From Candidatus Omnitrophota bacterium (GTDB lineage Bacteria > Omnitrophota > Gorgyraeia > JABMRN01 > RBG-13-46-9), in assembly GCA_016782425.1 (NCBI GenBank), contig JADHYN010000002.1:1-40806 (forward strand): DNA of 40,806 bases, read 5' to 3'. Positions 1 through 10,900 of this stretch are shown here, piece by piece. The translations under genes and the position numbers were made by a program. Below the pieces are notes generated by a model. That model worked only from the letters and a program-made list of their open reading frames with translations, did not search any database and had not been told where the DNA came from. Position 1 is the stretch's first letter, and every line of letters begins with the position of its first letter.

Positions 1-133
1 TGAGGTAAGCTCCGAGAACAAGAACCAAAAGCGCAAAAAGAAAATGTAACCGCATGTTGCGCTGGGTTCTCAGAACATAAATGAGCCCACCTGCAGCGGA
101 ATTTAGACTTTTAACAAGCTTTCGAGGTGACAT
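1..133 (-). CDS. dgkA: Diacylglycerol kinase (DgkA family), N-terminal part; truncated by window edge
   Basis: Manual translation from ATG (complement 131-133): MSPRKLVKSLNSAAGGLIYVLRTQRNMRLHFLFALLVLVLGAYL, matching the DgkA N-terminus (GLxYxxRTQRNMRxHxxxA). Confidence 0.8.
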   Translation of the reverse strand, partial: MSPRKLVKSLNSAAGGLIYVLRTQRNMRLHFLFALLVLVLGAYL

Positions 134-159
134 AATAATTAAAATTAAAAATTAAAAAT

Positions 160-216
160 CTCCGCCAAAGACGGATCCCTGCCTGACCGGCAGGCAGGCG
201 CCTCGGGCGGAAAAAA
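160..216. repeat. GC-rich palindromic repeat (TCCGCC...GGCGGA with nested CCTGCC/GGCAGG)
   Basis: aatctccgccaaagacggatccctgcctgaccggcaggcaggcgcctcgggcgg; related to the repeat at 23611-23697. Abuts the ybeY stop codon. Confidence 0.65.
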
Positions 217-657
217 TCAAAGATTGCTCGCTTTCGTAAGAAATTTTTCCTCTAATTTTCTTATCCTAATCTTCTCTTTTTTTGTTTTATCGCCGAAACC
301 GAGAACATGCAATACGCCGTGTACAACATAAAGAGCTAGCTCTTTATGGAAGCTCGTATTGAAACGCCTTGCGTTGCTATCGGCCATGTCGGACGAGATG
401 TAAATGTCGCCAACGAGTCTCTTCTTTGCCAGGGGAGATTTCTCTTCTAGTGAAAACGAAATAACGTCTGTCGGCTTGTTCCTGTGCATGTATTTTCCAT
501 TGAGTGTTTTTATCCTTCCGTTGCTTAAAAACGTTATATCAACGAGCGCGTCGGCCTTTTTGAAACTTCTAATAACATGCAAAGCAACTTTTTCTATACT
601 CTTATAATTTATTCTTCTTCTCTTATTTAGATTCTTTACTCTTATTCTTAGAGGCAT
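217..657 (-). CDS. ybeY: Endoribonuclease YbeY (rRNA maturation)
   Basis: 146 aa; zinc-binding HGVLHVLGFGD motif and GDIYIS block. Confidence 0.95.
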   Translation of the reverse strand: MPLRIRVKNLNKRRRINYKSIEKVALHVIRSFKKADALVDITFLSNGRIKTLNGKYMHRNKPTDVISFSLEEKSPLAKKRLVGDIYISSDMADSNARRFNTSFHKELALYVVHGVLHVLGFGDKTKKEKIRIRKLEEKFLTKASNL

Positions 658-2851
658 TCTTTTTTTCTTTTTTCGGTTTTACATCCGGGTATTTCAAGCG
701 CGTATGAAATACGCCTGTCAGCACCCTTACAAAGCTTTCCGAGATCTTATTCAAGTCCTTCAGGGTAAGATCACATTCGTCTAATTGCCCGTCGATAAAT
801 TTATTATTGATTATCTTCTGTACGAGGCCCCTGATGCGCGCAGGCGTCGGGTCGCTTAACATGCGCGAGGAAGCCTCGACAGAGTCCGCCAGAAGGACAA
901 CGGCCGCTTCCTTTGTCTGGGGCTTTGGCCCGGGATACCGGAATTCTGCCTCTTTTAGCTCGTCTTCGGATTTTACTTTCTCAAGCGCTTTCTGGTAAAA
1001 ATAATAGATGAGGCTTGTACCGTGGTGTTGGCTGATAAAGTCTATGATGGCATTGTTTAACTTGTGTTTTTTGGCAAGTTCAACCCCGTCCTTTGTGTGA
1101 TTGGTAATAATCAGTGCGCTCATCGAAGGGGTAAGTTTTTCGTGCTTTGAGCGCGTGCTGACCTCGTTTTCCACAAAATACTCCGCTTTCTCCGCCTTGC
1201 CTATATCGTGATAGTAAGCCCCGACCCTGGCAAGAAGCGCGTTTGTACCGATTGCACTGCACGCTTCTTCCGCCAGGTTACCGACCAGAATGCTGTGGTG
1301 ATACGTGCCTGGTGCCTTGATCGTCAGTTCTTTTAAAAGCGGATTGCTTGAATCCGAAAGCTCCAGAAGCGTTACGTTGGTAATAAGATTAAAAGTATAC
1401 TCAAAAACCGGCAGAAGCCCTATAACTATGAAACTTGAAATAATTCCGTTTGCTATTCCGTATAGGCCTTCTCTGAAAATTGCTTCTTTTCCTAGATTGT
1501 CAAGAAGGCTTATGCCTGTTATTGCGCAGAAATTTACTATGGATACGGCAAAACCCGCAAGAAATATCTGTGAGCGCTTCTTTGCTCCGCGGACAGCATA
1601 AATGCCTGCAATGCTGCCCAGAAAAAGCATAACCGATAAACCGAGCTTGCCGCCTGATAGAAAACCTATGTACACACTTAGCACCAAACTCATGATAAAG
1701 GCAATGTTATTAGAGAGAAGAAGAACCAAGATCATGCTTATGCTGGCTAGCGGAATAAGATACGGTGCAAGCTGCGATTGTATAATTACAAGTGAAACCA
1801 AAATAGCCAGAAATGCATTTATGCTGATAAGCAGCGCATTTTTGGGCATCTGGATAAGTTTTTTTTCAGACCACCCCAGATATACCACGACGACCAGAAT
1901 AAGCCCCACAAGAAGAATAAAGAGGCCCGAGAGGTACGATGTCCTGTTAACGATGGCGTGTATACGCGTTATTTGAGTAAGTTTGATTATGTCGTCTTTT
2001 GTGAGCTTCTTGCCTTTTTCAACAATAAGTTCGTTTTTCTTTACCGTCTTTCTCCTGTAGACGGGAGGAACTTCGCTTCTTGTTTTTGCTTTCCTGCTTG
2101 AGGTTTCTTTCTCATTAAATGATGCATTTTTTACTACCTCGTTCTTGATGAGATCATAAACTGTGACTCTCGTTGCCCTGTCTTGTGTAATCAGTCTTTC
2201 TAGGGTGTTGTGAACGACTTTTCTTGCCTCTTTTTCATCGATAAGTTCTTTCGGGGCAATCATGCGTTCTATTTTGAATTGTGGGTTTCGCACCGAAACT
2301 TTTTTGACTTTGCTATGTATAAGCTTTGTTTTATCTTTTGCGTTGACTATACCGGCGAGATAGGCGTTTTCCAGCGCATCCTTTGAAAGTTTTTGAATCC
2401 TGCCCGGATTTTTTAGCTTTATGAATCTCGATAAATCCTTATCGGATAGCATGAAATTTGTTTTTGTTTTTAGAATACCAACTTTCTCCTTATCGGTGAG
2501 GGTGGGGGTATGCTTGGATTCTTTTACGCTTTCAAAGAAATTGTCTATTTTTTCAAATGCGTTTTTCTGTACGGAGCTATCGATATCGTAAACGGGTGCG
2601 ACCTTGGATTCAAACTCTGCGCGAATCTTTTGCGTCTCCTCTTCGTCAATGCTTGTGGGATATGTAAAGTTGTATGGCGCGTAGACCGTTCGGAGCGATA
2701 TGTCGCCTTCTTTAAGCTGGGAGAGTGCCGGTGCGCTTCCTATGTACAGTATGGCCAAGGAAGCAAGACAAAACACTATAACAATGACGGAGGGATAAAA
2801 ATACTTGCTTTTATTAATGCTCTCTATTCGCTTACTTTTTGGAAACTGCAT
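623..2851 (-). CDS. 7TM-HD (PgpH/YqfF-type) membrane HD phosphohydrolase
   Basis: 742 aa; N-terminal extracellular region, seven TM segments, HD domain (HHSILVGNLAEEAC...YYHDIGK). Confidence 0.92.
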   Translation of the reverse strand: MQFPKSKRIESINKSKYFYPSVIVIVFCLASLAILYIGSAPALSQLKEGDISLRTVYAPYNFTYPTSIDEEETQKIRAEFESKVAPVYDIDSSVQKNAFEKIDNFFESVKESKHTPTLTDKEKVGILKTKTNFMLSDKDLSRFIKLKNPGRIQKLSKDALENAYLAGIVNAKDKTKLIHSKVKKVSVRNPQFKIERMIAPKELIDEKEARKVVHNTLERLITQDRATRVTVYDLIKNEVVKNASFNEKETSSRKAKTRSEVPPVYRRKTVKKNELIVEKGKKLTKDDIIKLTQITRIHAIVNRTSYLSGLFILLVGLILVVVVYLGWSEKKLIQMPKNALLISINAFLAILVSLVIIQSQLAPYLIPLASISMILVLLLSNNIAFIMSLVLSVYIGFLSGGKLGLSVMLFLGSIAGIYAVRGAKKRSQIFLAGFAVSIVNFCAITGISLLDNLGKEAIFREGLYGIANGIISSFIVIGLLPVFEYTFNLITNVTLLELSDSSNPLLKELTIKAPGTYHHSILVGNLAEEACSAIGTNALLARVGAYYHDIGKAEKAEYFVENEVSTRSKHEKLTPSMSALIITNHTKDGVELAKKHKLNNAIIDFISQHHGTSLIYYFYQKALEKVKSEDELKEAEFRYPGPKPQTKEAAVVLLADSVEASSRMLSDPTPARIRGLVQKIINNKFIDGQLDECDLTLKDLNKISESFVRVLTGVFHTRLKYPDVKPKKEKKNASKNKSKESK

Positions 2852-3779
2852 ATGCTTTTATAATTTCCTGCACAAGTTCGTGTCTTACGACGTCTTCGCC
2901 TTTCAGATAAACAAATTTTATACCTTCTATCCCGTCTAAAATAGACTGGGCCTCTACAAGACCCGAGGTCCTGCCTTTAGGTAAATCGCTCTGGGTTATG
3001 TCACCCGTGATAACCGTTTTCGAGTCGAATCCCAGACGCGTGAGAAACATCTTCATCTGTTCCGGTGTTGAATTCTGGGCTTCGTCCAGAATAATAAAGG
3101 AATCATTCAGCGTTCTTCCTCTCATGTAAGCAAGCGGGACAACCTCGATAATTCCCCGCTGGAGGTAATCGTGTATCATATCGCTTTCTACCATATCGTA
3201 TAGCGCATCGTACATGGGTTTGAGATAAGGACCTACTTTATCGTGTAAATCACCCGGAAGATAGCCGAGGCTTTCCCCTGCCTCCACTGCTGGCCTTGCC
3301 AAGATGATTCTACTTACAATTTTCTTCTTCAAGGCATTAACGGCCATGGCCATGGCAAGATAGGTCTTACCCGTGCCTGCAGGGCCTATACAAAATACTA
3401 TGTCGTGCTTTCGGATGGCGTCTACATAGGCCTTCTGGCCCTTACTCTTCGGGGTGACGTAGAGCCTTTTGGATGAAACTTCTATTCTCTCTAAATAAAT
3501 GTCGTGCAGCTTTAATTTCTTGTCCTCCCTTATGGCTTTTACGGCATAGCTAAGATCGTGTTTTTTAATGAGGACTCCTTCGCGAATAATTATGAGGAGT
3601 TCTTCTATGACACGCGCAGCCTTTTCAACGTTATCGTCCTCGCCAGTTAATCGCAATATACCCGAGCGTAATACCGAATCGATACCGAAAGATTTTTCGA
3701 TCAGTTTCATGTTCTCGTCGTGTTTCCCTAAGAGGCTGCGTGCCTCCGAGTCATTGTTTAGCCGTATATCCTTTTCCAT
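2832..3779 (-). CDS. phoH: PhoH family ATPase
   Basis: 315 aa; GPAGTGKTYLA Walker A, FIILDEAQNSTPEQMKMFLTRLG. Confidence 0.95.
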   Translation of the reverse strand: MEKDIRLNNDSEARSLLGKHDENMKLIEKSFGIDSVLRSGILRLTGEDDNVEKAARVIEELLIIIREGVLIKKHDLSYAVKAIREDKKLKLHDIYLERIEVSSKRLYVTPKSKGQKAYVDAIRKHDIVFCIGPAGTGKTYLAMAMAVNALKKKIVSRIILARPAVEAGESLGYLPGDLHDKVGPYLKPMYDALYDMVESDMIHDYLQRGIIEVVPLAYMRGRTLNDSFIILDEAQNSTPEQMKMFLTRLGFDSKTVITGDITQSDLPKGRTSGLVEAQSILDGIEGIKFVYLKGEDVVRHELVQEIIKAYAVSKK

Positions 3780-3781
3780 TC

Positions 3782-4153
3782 CTATTTAATCCACTCTTCT
3801 TCGCTTTCTTCGGCTTCTTTTTTTGGTTCAAAATTTATTCTTGCAGAATTTTCACCAGCGACTGGTCCTTGGTCTTCTGCAACATATCCGATTTGGTCAT
3901 CAATGGTACTTCTTTTTGGTAAAGTTTTTACTTTTTCACCGGGTAAAATAGGGATTTCTATATCTATGCCTATCATAGTTCTCTTTGGGGTCCCCTCTTC
4001 TATTGGTGCAGGCGGAGGTGTGCCCAATATATATCCCCTATTACCTTCCCGTGTTTGGTCAACTCTGTCTTTTGTAAAAGTGTACGTCTTTACATTTGAG
4101 CAACCAGTTAAGGTTATGCTTACTAATAAAATCGCAACTAATAAAAATTTCAT
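3782..4153 (-). CDS. Hypothetical lipoprotein
   Basis: 123 aa; signal peptide plus lipobox LTGC; acidic C-terminus. Confidence 0.7.
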   Translation of the reverse strand: MKFLLVAILLVSITLTGCSNVKTYTFTKDRVDQTREGNRGYILGTPPPAPIEEGTPKRTMIGIDIEIPILPGEKVKTLPKRSTIDDQIGYVAEDQGPVAGENSARINFEPKKEAEESEEEWIK

Positions 4154-4165
4154 GACTCCTCCTTC

Positions 4166-5926
4166 TTACTTTACCTTTTTAATATGTAGCTCTTTGAGTT
4201 GTTTATCGTCAACGTCCGAAGGCGCACCTGTCATAAGGCCTATCGCCTTCTGCGTCTTCGGAAAAGCTATTACATCACGTATTGTGCTGGATTTCGTAAA
4301 AATAGTAACGAACCTGTCCAGACCGAAGGCTATTCCGCCGTGCGGCGGTGCGCCGTATTTAAAAGCCTCAATAAGAAATCCGAAACGCTTCTTTGCCTCG
4401 GCGACGCCGATTCCTATGGTCTTAAAAATCTTTTCTTGAAAATCCCTTTTATGAATTCTTATGCTTCCCGATGCAATTTCTTGCCCGTTTATTACAAGAT
4501 CGTAGGAACGCGCATGGATCTTCTCGAGATTCTTGCCGTCTAAAAGTTTAATGTCTTCTTCCTTGCAGGCCGTAAAGGGGTGATGCTCTGATTCCCATCT
4601 TTTCTCTTCTTCGTTATATTTAAAAAGCGGGAAATCCGTTATCCAGAAGAAATTGATTTTTTTATCATCTATGATACCACTCTCGGCTGCAATCTCCAGT
4701 CTCATGCTTCCCAATACGCTCTGGGCAATACTTTTTTTGTCCGCCACGATAAGCACAAGGTCATTTTCCTCGGCGCGGGTTTTATTCTTTATTGAATCGA
4801 GCTCATTCTTCTCAAAGAACTTATCGATGTTGGACGAAAGCTTGGCATTCTCGCATTTGAAATAAGCAAGCCCCATCGCCCCTAAATCTTTGGCTTTTGC
4901 TATAAAACCATCCAGTTTTGAACGGCTGATTTTGGCGTAGCCTTTCGCATTTATCGCATAAATGCTTCCTTCCTTTTCAAGGGTCTTCTTAAATACGTTA
5001 AATTTTGTATTCTTAAGTACTTCCGAGAGGTTGGCAAGTTCCATGCCGAATCTTGCATCTGGCTTATCAGTGCCAAATCGTTCCATCGCTTCATGGTACA
5101 TAAGCCTCGTAAACGGAGTCGGGATATCGATGCCCGATACTTCTTTAAATATTGCCTTCATCAGCCCTTCAGAAAGTGCGAATATGTCGTTTTCATCCAC
5201 GAAACTCATTTCAAGATCGAGTTGCGTAAATTCCGGTTGTCTATCTTTTCTTAAATCCTCATCCCTGAAGCAACGCGCTATCTGGAAGTATCTGTCAAAC
5301 CCCGAAACCATGAGGATCTGTTTAAAAAGCTGGGGTGACTGCGGCAGGGCGTAGAATTTACCTATGTTAAGCCTTGAAGGAACGAGGTAATCGCGCGCCC
5401 CCTCCGGTGTTGAACGTGTAAGAAAAGGGGTTTCTATTTCCACGAAATTTCTCTTTTCGAGGAAATTCCTTATGGAAGTGTTTGTTTTGTGCCGGAGGCG
5501 CATGTTCTTCTGCATGCGGGGCCTTCGTAAATCTATATATCGGTATTTAAGCCGCATCTCATCTGAAACCGCGATGCTGTCATCTATCTCAAAAGGCGGG
5601 GTCTCTGACGGGTTTAAAATAAGAAGTGCACTTACAAGGATCTCTACTTCGCCTGTCGGGATCTTGGTATTTACCGTACCGTCCGGTCTTTTGCGGACAA
5701 CGCCTTTTGCCCGTATTACATATTCGCTTTTTAGTTCGTGCGCCTTTTTGTGCATCTGGCGATTCTCTTTGGGGTCGAATACGAGTTGCGTTACGCCGTA
5801 AGCGTCTCTTACGTCGATAAATATGATCTCGCCGTGGTCACGCCTTTTATGCACCCACCCGGCAAGGCTAACCTCTTTCGCGATTTGTTTTGCATTAAGT
5901 TCGCCGCAGGTATGTGTCCTTAGCAT
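4166..5926 (-). CDS. aspS: Aspartate--tRNA ligase
   Basis: 586 aa; class II aaRS motifs, FRDEDLRKDRQPEFTQLDLEMSF, GIAFGLDR. Confidence 0.97.
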   Translation of the reverse strand: MLRTHTCGELNAKQIAKEVSLAGWVHKRRDHGEIIFIDVRDAYGVTQLVFDPKENRQMHKKAHELKSEYVIRAKGVVRKRPDGTVNTKIPTGEVEILVSALLILNPSETPPFEIDDSIAVSDEMRLKYRYIDLRRPRMQKNMRLRHKTNTSIRNFLEKRNFVEIETPFLTRSTPEGARDYLVPSRLNIGKFYALPQSPQLFKQILMVSGFDRYFQIARCFRDEDLRKDRQPEFTQLDLEMSFVDENDIFALSEGLMKAIFKEVSGIDIPTPFTRLMYHEAMERFGTDKPDARFGMELANLSEVLKNTKFNVFKKTLEKEGSIYAINAKGYAKISRSKLDGFIAKAKDLGAMGLAYFKCENAKLSSNIDKFFEKNELDSIKNKTRAEENDLVLIVADKKSIAQSVLGSMRLEIAAESGIIDDKKINFFWITDFPLFKYNEEEKRWESEHHPFTACKEEDIKLLDGKNLEKIHARSYDLVINGQEIASGSIRIHKRDFQEKIFKTIGIGVAEAKKRFGFLIEAFKYGAPPHGGIAFGLDRFVTIFTKSSTIRDVIAFPKTQKAIGLMTGAPSDVDDKQLKELHIKKVK

Positions 5927-7188
5927 ATGGCTCCTTTTTTAACTTCTTCTACAACACTATTAATATTTACGGATTTTTGTTCTTTCCGAGCCATATCGCG
6001 TATAACGGCTTTACCTTCTTTAAGTTCGTCTTCTCCTATAATTATTACGATCTTGGCATTATTTTTATCGGCCGTTCTCATTTGCGATTTAAGAGACGCC
6101 TCTTTCAAATCCGTAAGAACCCGCAAACCGCATTCCCTTCTTATTTCTTCGGCTATTTTCATGCCTTCGATTTTCGCCTTATCGCCCATGGTGGCTACGT
6201 ATAATATTTTTGTTGTTTCAGCACTCTTGGCCTGGCCTTTGGCTTTTAGCGCTATTATGATTCTCTCTATACCCAGGGCGTATCCTACGGCACCGAGACT
6301 TGGCCCGCCAAAATCTTTCACGAGATTATCGTACCTTCCACCTGCACCTATCGCATCCTGCCCGCCCAGTGCCGAATGCGTGATTTCAAAAACTGTCCCC
6401 GTATAATAATCCAGGCCTCTTACAAGGTTTTTTGTTTCAACGAATTTAGTCTTTGTGGTGCTTAAGATGCCTTTTAGTTTTTCAAAATGTTCCTTGCAGG
6501 AAGCACACAAGCTATCGATGAGATTCGGGGCTTCTCTCGCTACCTGGACACAGCATTCGTTTTTGCAATCCAATACCCTTAAAACATTCTTTTTTATTCT
6601 CTTTTTACAATCCCCGCATAACCGTTTTTTTCTATCTTCCAGATACTTTTTTAACTTGCCGGCAAATTCAGCCTTATCGGCCATGCAACCGAGGCTGTTT
6701 AACTTTATGGTAAAATCTTCCAATCCGAAACTCTTCAACATTTTATCAAGCTGCGCAATGATCTCGGCATCCGCGAACGGTGATCTTGTTCCGATAACTT
6801 CCACACCTATCTGGTAAAACTGTCTCGAGCGGCCCTTCTGGGGTCTTTCGCTTCTAAACATGGGTCCCATGTAATATAATCTTAATTCCGGCGAAATCTT
6901 ATCAAGGGCATGCTCTATGTAGGATCTCACAATGGGTGCTGTGCCTTCGGGCCGCAGGGTTAAAGAGCGGCCTTTTCTGTCTTTAAAGGTGTACATTTCT
7001 TTCGTTACGATATCGGTAGATTCGCCTATGCTGCGCTCAAAAAGAGAGGTGTCTTCGAGAATCGGCGTTCTTATCTCTCGATAGCCGTAAGATTCCAGGA
7101 TCTTACGCGCCGTATTTTCCAATTTCTGCCACGCCCCGATATCCCCGGGAAGTATATCCTCCATTCCTCTTATTGATTTGTACTTCAC
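5920..7188 (-). CDS. hisS: Histidine--tRNA ligase
   Basis: 422 aa; RGMEDILPGD start, LRPEGTAPIVRSY, RGLDYYTGTVFE. Confidence 0.97.
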   Translation of the reverse strand: MKYKSIRGMEDILPGDIGAWQKLENTARKILESYGYREIRTPILEDTSLFERSIGESTDIVTKEMYTFKDRKGRSLTLRPEGTAPIVRSYIEHALDKISPELRLYYMGPMFRSERPQKGRSRQFYQIGVEVIGTRSPFADAEIIAQLDKMLKSFGLEDFTIKLNSLGCMADKAEFAGKLKKYLEDRKKRLCGDCKKRIKKNVLRVLDCKNECCVQVAREAPNLIDSLCASCKEHFEKLKGILSTTKTKFVETKNLVRGLDYYTGTVFEITHSALGGQDAIGAGGRYDNLVKDFGGPSLGAVGYALGIERIIIALKAKGQAKSAETTKILYVATMGDKAKIEGMKIAEEIRRECGLRVLTDLKEASLKSQMRTADKNNAKIVIIIGEDELKEGKAVIRDMARKEQKSVNINSVVEEVKKGAIC

Positions 7189-7210
7189 GTCTTACCTCTT
7201 TGGCTTATCG

Positions 7211-7483
7211 CTATTTAGCCTTATCCTTCATAACGAGCCCGGCTTTAAATGTGACTGCCTTCTTCTCCGGTATCTGGACGCTTTCCCCGGTCTTTGGGTT
7301 TCTGCCGAGTCTTGCCTTTCTGGATTTTACCTTGAAAATCCCGAAATTGCGAAGTTCCACCGTTTCGCCACCAGACAAGCTTTCTACGATTATGTCCAGC
7401 GCCATCTGGACAACTTTTTTAACATCGATCTGCTTTATATCCGTCTGGTCGGCGATTTTTGTTACTATCTCTTTTTTCGTCAT
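7211..7483 (-). CDS. HU-family DNA-binding protein
   Basis: 90 aa; GRNPKTGESVQIPEKKAVTFKAG signature. Confidence 0.95.
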   Translation of the reverse strand: MTKKEIVTKIADQTDIKQIDVKKVVQMALDIIVESLSGGETVELRNFGIFKVKSRKARLGRNPKTGESVQIPEKKAVTFKAGLVMKDKAK

Positions 7484-7498
7484 CTCCTACCCCCTTGT

Positions 7499-7918
7499 CT
7501 ATCTAAGCTTTGTTATTCCTTTTTTAAGCACAAAAAAGAATCTGTTAAAACCTTCTATGCGCCTTTTTTTTCTTTCCAGTCTATTGAATAATGAATCCAA
7601 AAATTTCGAGGATTCCTTCCAGTCTTTATCGACAATTTTTAGCTTTTCGTCTGACATGATAGAAAGCTTTTCAAGCGACAGGACATTGTATACGAACGGG
7701 CTTATTATGAACCGCCCAAGCGGCTTCACTTCCAAAGAATCCATGAGATCCTCGTAGCGGGAGTTCACGAGACTTTTTATGGATAAAAATTCCTTTTCTT
7801 TACCTTCCGTAAGATGATTCTCGGAAATTGCATTTTTGAAAATACGGTGAAACTTATTCCATATCTCGATGAATTCTTTCGTCTTTTTTATATTTTCTTC
7901 TAATTTTTTATCTACCAT
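7499..7918 (-). CDS. Hypothetical protein
   Basis: 139 aa ORF in the operon between dnaE and HU; charged, mostly helical; no family recognised. Confidence 0.6.
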   Translation of the reverse strand: MVDKKLEENIKKTKEFIEIWNKFHRIFKNAISENHLTEGKEKEFLSIKSLVNSRYEDLMDSLEVKPLGRFIISPFVYNVLSLEKLSIMSDEKLKIVDKDWKESSKFLDSLFNRLERKKRRIEGFNRFFFVLKKGITKLR

Positions 7919-7924
7919 TTTTAC

Positions 7925-10900
7925 TTATGTTTTAAACCGTATGCTGTCGTTTCCGCACAGGTTCTCGATTTCTTCGAATAAGACCTCATCGAGTTTTACA
8001 GCGTAATTCTTGCCCGCCGATATACTGACCTTTCTGCCCGTGGGCTGTTGGAAATTCAAAAGAACCGGAATCTTTCCGCGATGCCGGGTGAGTATGTCCT
8101 TTAGGGTATCAAGCACGGGTTTCTCAAGTCCTGGGGTTGAGAGGTCTATTAATATTGCTTTAGTGAATTTTGATTTTACCTCTTCCAAAGGAATAATCTC
8201 GTCCGCAAGAAGCTTCGGTTCTTCATCCCTCAGGCTTAATTTGCCGGTTATGAATACCATGGAATCAACCCTCACAAGATTTGAGAATTTCTGGAAGGTC
8301 CTTGGAAAGACCAAGGTCTCCACAGTACCTGTTAAATCTTCCAGGTTCACTATGGCCATTTTCTCTTGTGTTCTTCGGGTCGTCGTAATCTTTGCCTTGC
8401 TTATTATCCCGCCCAAACGCATTTCCTCACCGTCTCTTAGAGTGCTAAGGTTTGCGATGGAAGAAGAGGAATAGTTGTTTAACAATTTTTCAAAACGAGC
8501 CAAGGGGTGCTTCGTAATATAGAAACCGAGCATTTCCTTCTCATAAGAAAGAAGCTGGCTCTCCGTCCATTCGGGAATATCGGGAATTTCATGAAAAGTT
8601 TTCTGGAAGCTTTCCTGCATGTCAAAGGTATCGAAGAAAGAATATTGGCCGTTTAGTTTATCCTTCTGGACCCCGCCGGCGATCTCGAGGGCCTTGTCCA
8701 ATATTGCCAGCTGCTGCGAGCGGTGCAGTTTGAGTGAATCAAAAGCGCCGCATTTGATAAGGCTTTCTACGACTCTTCTGTTGACAAGACGCGAATCCAC
8801 CCTTTGTGTAAAATCATAGATGGATTTAAACTTGCCGAATTTAGTTCTTGAAGTAATAATCGAATCTATGGCGCTTTGACCAATGTTTTTTACGGCTGCC
8901 AGGCCAAAACGTATTCCTTCTTCAACAACAGTAAAATTGGCAAAGCTTTCGTCTACGTCCGGAGGCAGAACCTTTATGCCCATCCTTATGGCTTCGTTTA
9001 TATACAAAGCAACTTTATCCGTGTTGTCGCGTTCACTTGTAAGCAGCGCCGTCATGAACTCGACCGGGAAATTCGCCTTGAGGTAGGCGGTTCTATAGCT
9101 TATCATGGCGTAAGCCGTGCTGTGAGATTTATTGAATCCGTAACCCGCGAAGTACTCTATTTGATTGAATATCTTATTCGCTGTATCTTTGTCGATGCCT
9201 TTTTTTAAGGCGCCATTTACAAAATTGTGCCTGGCTTCGGCCATGATCTCGGGCGTTTTCTTGCTGATTGCGCGCCTTAACGTATCCGCTTCGGCCAGGC
9301 TGAATCCTGCCAGGTCCGAAGCGATTTTCATGACCTGCTCCTGATATACTATAATACCGTGTGTCTCCTTAAGTATGGGTTCCAGTAACGGATGGTCGTA
9401 TCTTATATCTATTCTTTTATGCTTTCTTCCGATAAAGTCATCAAGCATCCCGCTTCCTATCGGGCCGGGCCGGAAGAGCGCCAGAAGTGCTATTGCTTCT
9501 TCGAATCTTTCCGGTTTAAGCTTTTTTAAGAGGTCGCGCATGCCCGAACTTTCTAACTGAAATATGCCTATGGATTCGGCTTTGGTTAAAAGCTCGAATG
9601 TCTTTTTATCATCGAGATTTATCTTTTCGATGTCAATGTCGATGTCTCTTGTTCTTTTCACTATTTTTACCGTCTCGTTTATGACGGTTAATGTTTTAAG
9701 CCCCAGAAAATCCATTTTCAGGAGCCCTATTTTTTCCAGAGACGTCATTGGAAAGCCGGTCGTAATCTGGCCGTCGTTGGTTTTGAAAAGCGGCACGTAA
9801 TTTGTCAGATCCTCCTGGCTTATAACTACTCCTGCGGCGTGCGTGGAGGCGTGGCGCGTTAACCTTTCGAGTTTCATCGATATATCGATGAGCTTGGTAA
9901 TACTGGGGTTACTTTTATATAAATTTTCAAGTTCTGGTTCTACCTTTAAGGCGTGTTCCAGGGTTATGTTCAGTTCGTTGGGTATGAGTTTGGCGATCTT
10001 ATCGGCTTCGGCATACGGCATGCCCATGACTCTGGCAACGTCACGCACAACGCCCTTGGCCATCATTGTTCCGAAAGTAATGATTTGTGCGACGTTGCTT
10101 TTGGAATATTTGTTTATGACGTAATCGATGACTTCGTTTCTGCGTTCGTAGCAGAAGTCAATGTCGATATCGGGCATGCTGATTCTTTCCGGATTTAAAA
10201 ACCTCTCAAAGATCAGCCCGTAGCGTAGCGGATCTACGTCCGTAATGCCGAGCGAGTAACTGACAACGCTTCCCGCAGCCGAACCCCTTCCTGGGCCGAC
10301 GGGTATGTTTCTACCTTTAGCGAAATTCACAAAATCCCACGCTATGAGAAAGTAACTTGTATAACCGCTGTTCTTTATAATCTGCAATTCGTGCCCTACC
10401 CTGTCTTCGACCACTTTATCGATTTTCTCGTATTTATTTTTTAGTCCTTCGTAAACTAACTTTTCCAGATATTTCTCGCGCGTTATGCCTTCGGGCGGGT
10501 TGTATTGCGGGAGGTGAATCTTACTGAAATCAAGTTCTACGTTACACTTCTCGGCTATTTCCATTGTGTTGCTTATTGCGGATGGTGCTATATCGCGGAA
10601 TGCCTTCTTCATGGTTTCGGGCGGTTTGAAATAAAACTCGTCTGTCTGCATTCTCATACGGCTTGGATCATCTAGGGTTGTTTGTGTTTGAATAGAGAGA
10701 AGTGCTTCGTGGGCTCTTGCATCATCCTTGTAAATATAGTGCACGTCGTTTGTTGCAACCAGCGGAATGTCGAGGTCTTTTGAGATTTTTATAATCGCCT
10801 TGTTTACTTTTGCCTGATCATCTATCCCGTTGTCCTGAAGTTCCAGATAGAAATTTTCTTTGCCAAAAATATGTCGATACTGATCGGCTGTTTTTCTGGC

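Noticed and set aside
7173-7757. 194-aa plus-strand ORF
   Set aside because: Antisense shadow of the HU and hypothetical genes; no independent support. The same applies to the other plus-strand ORFs in the track.
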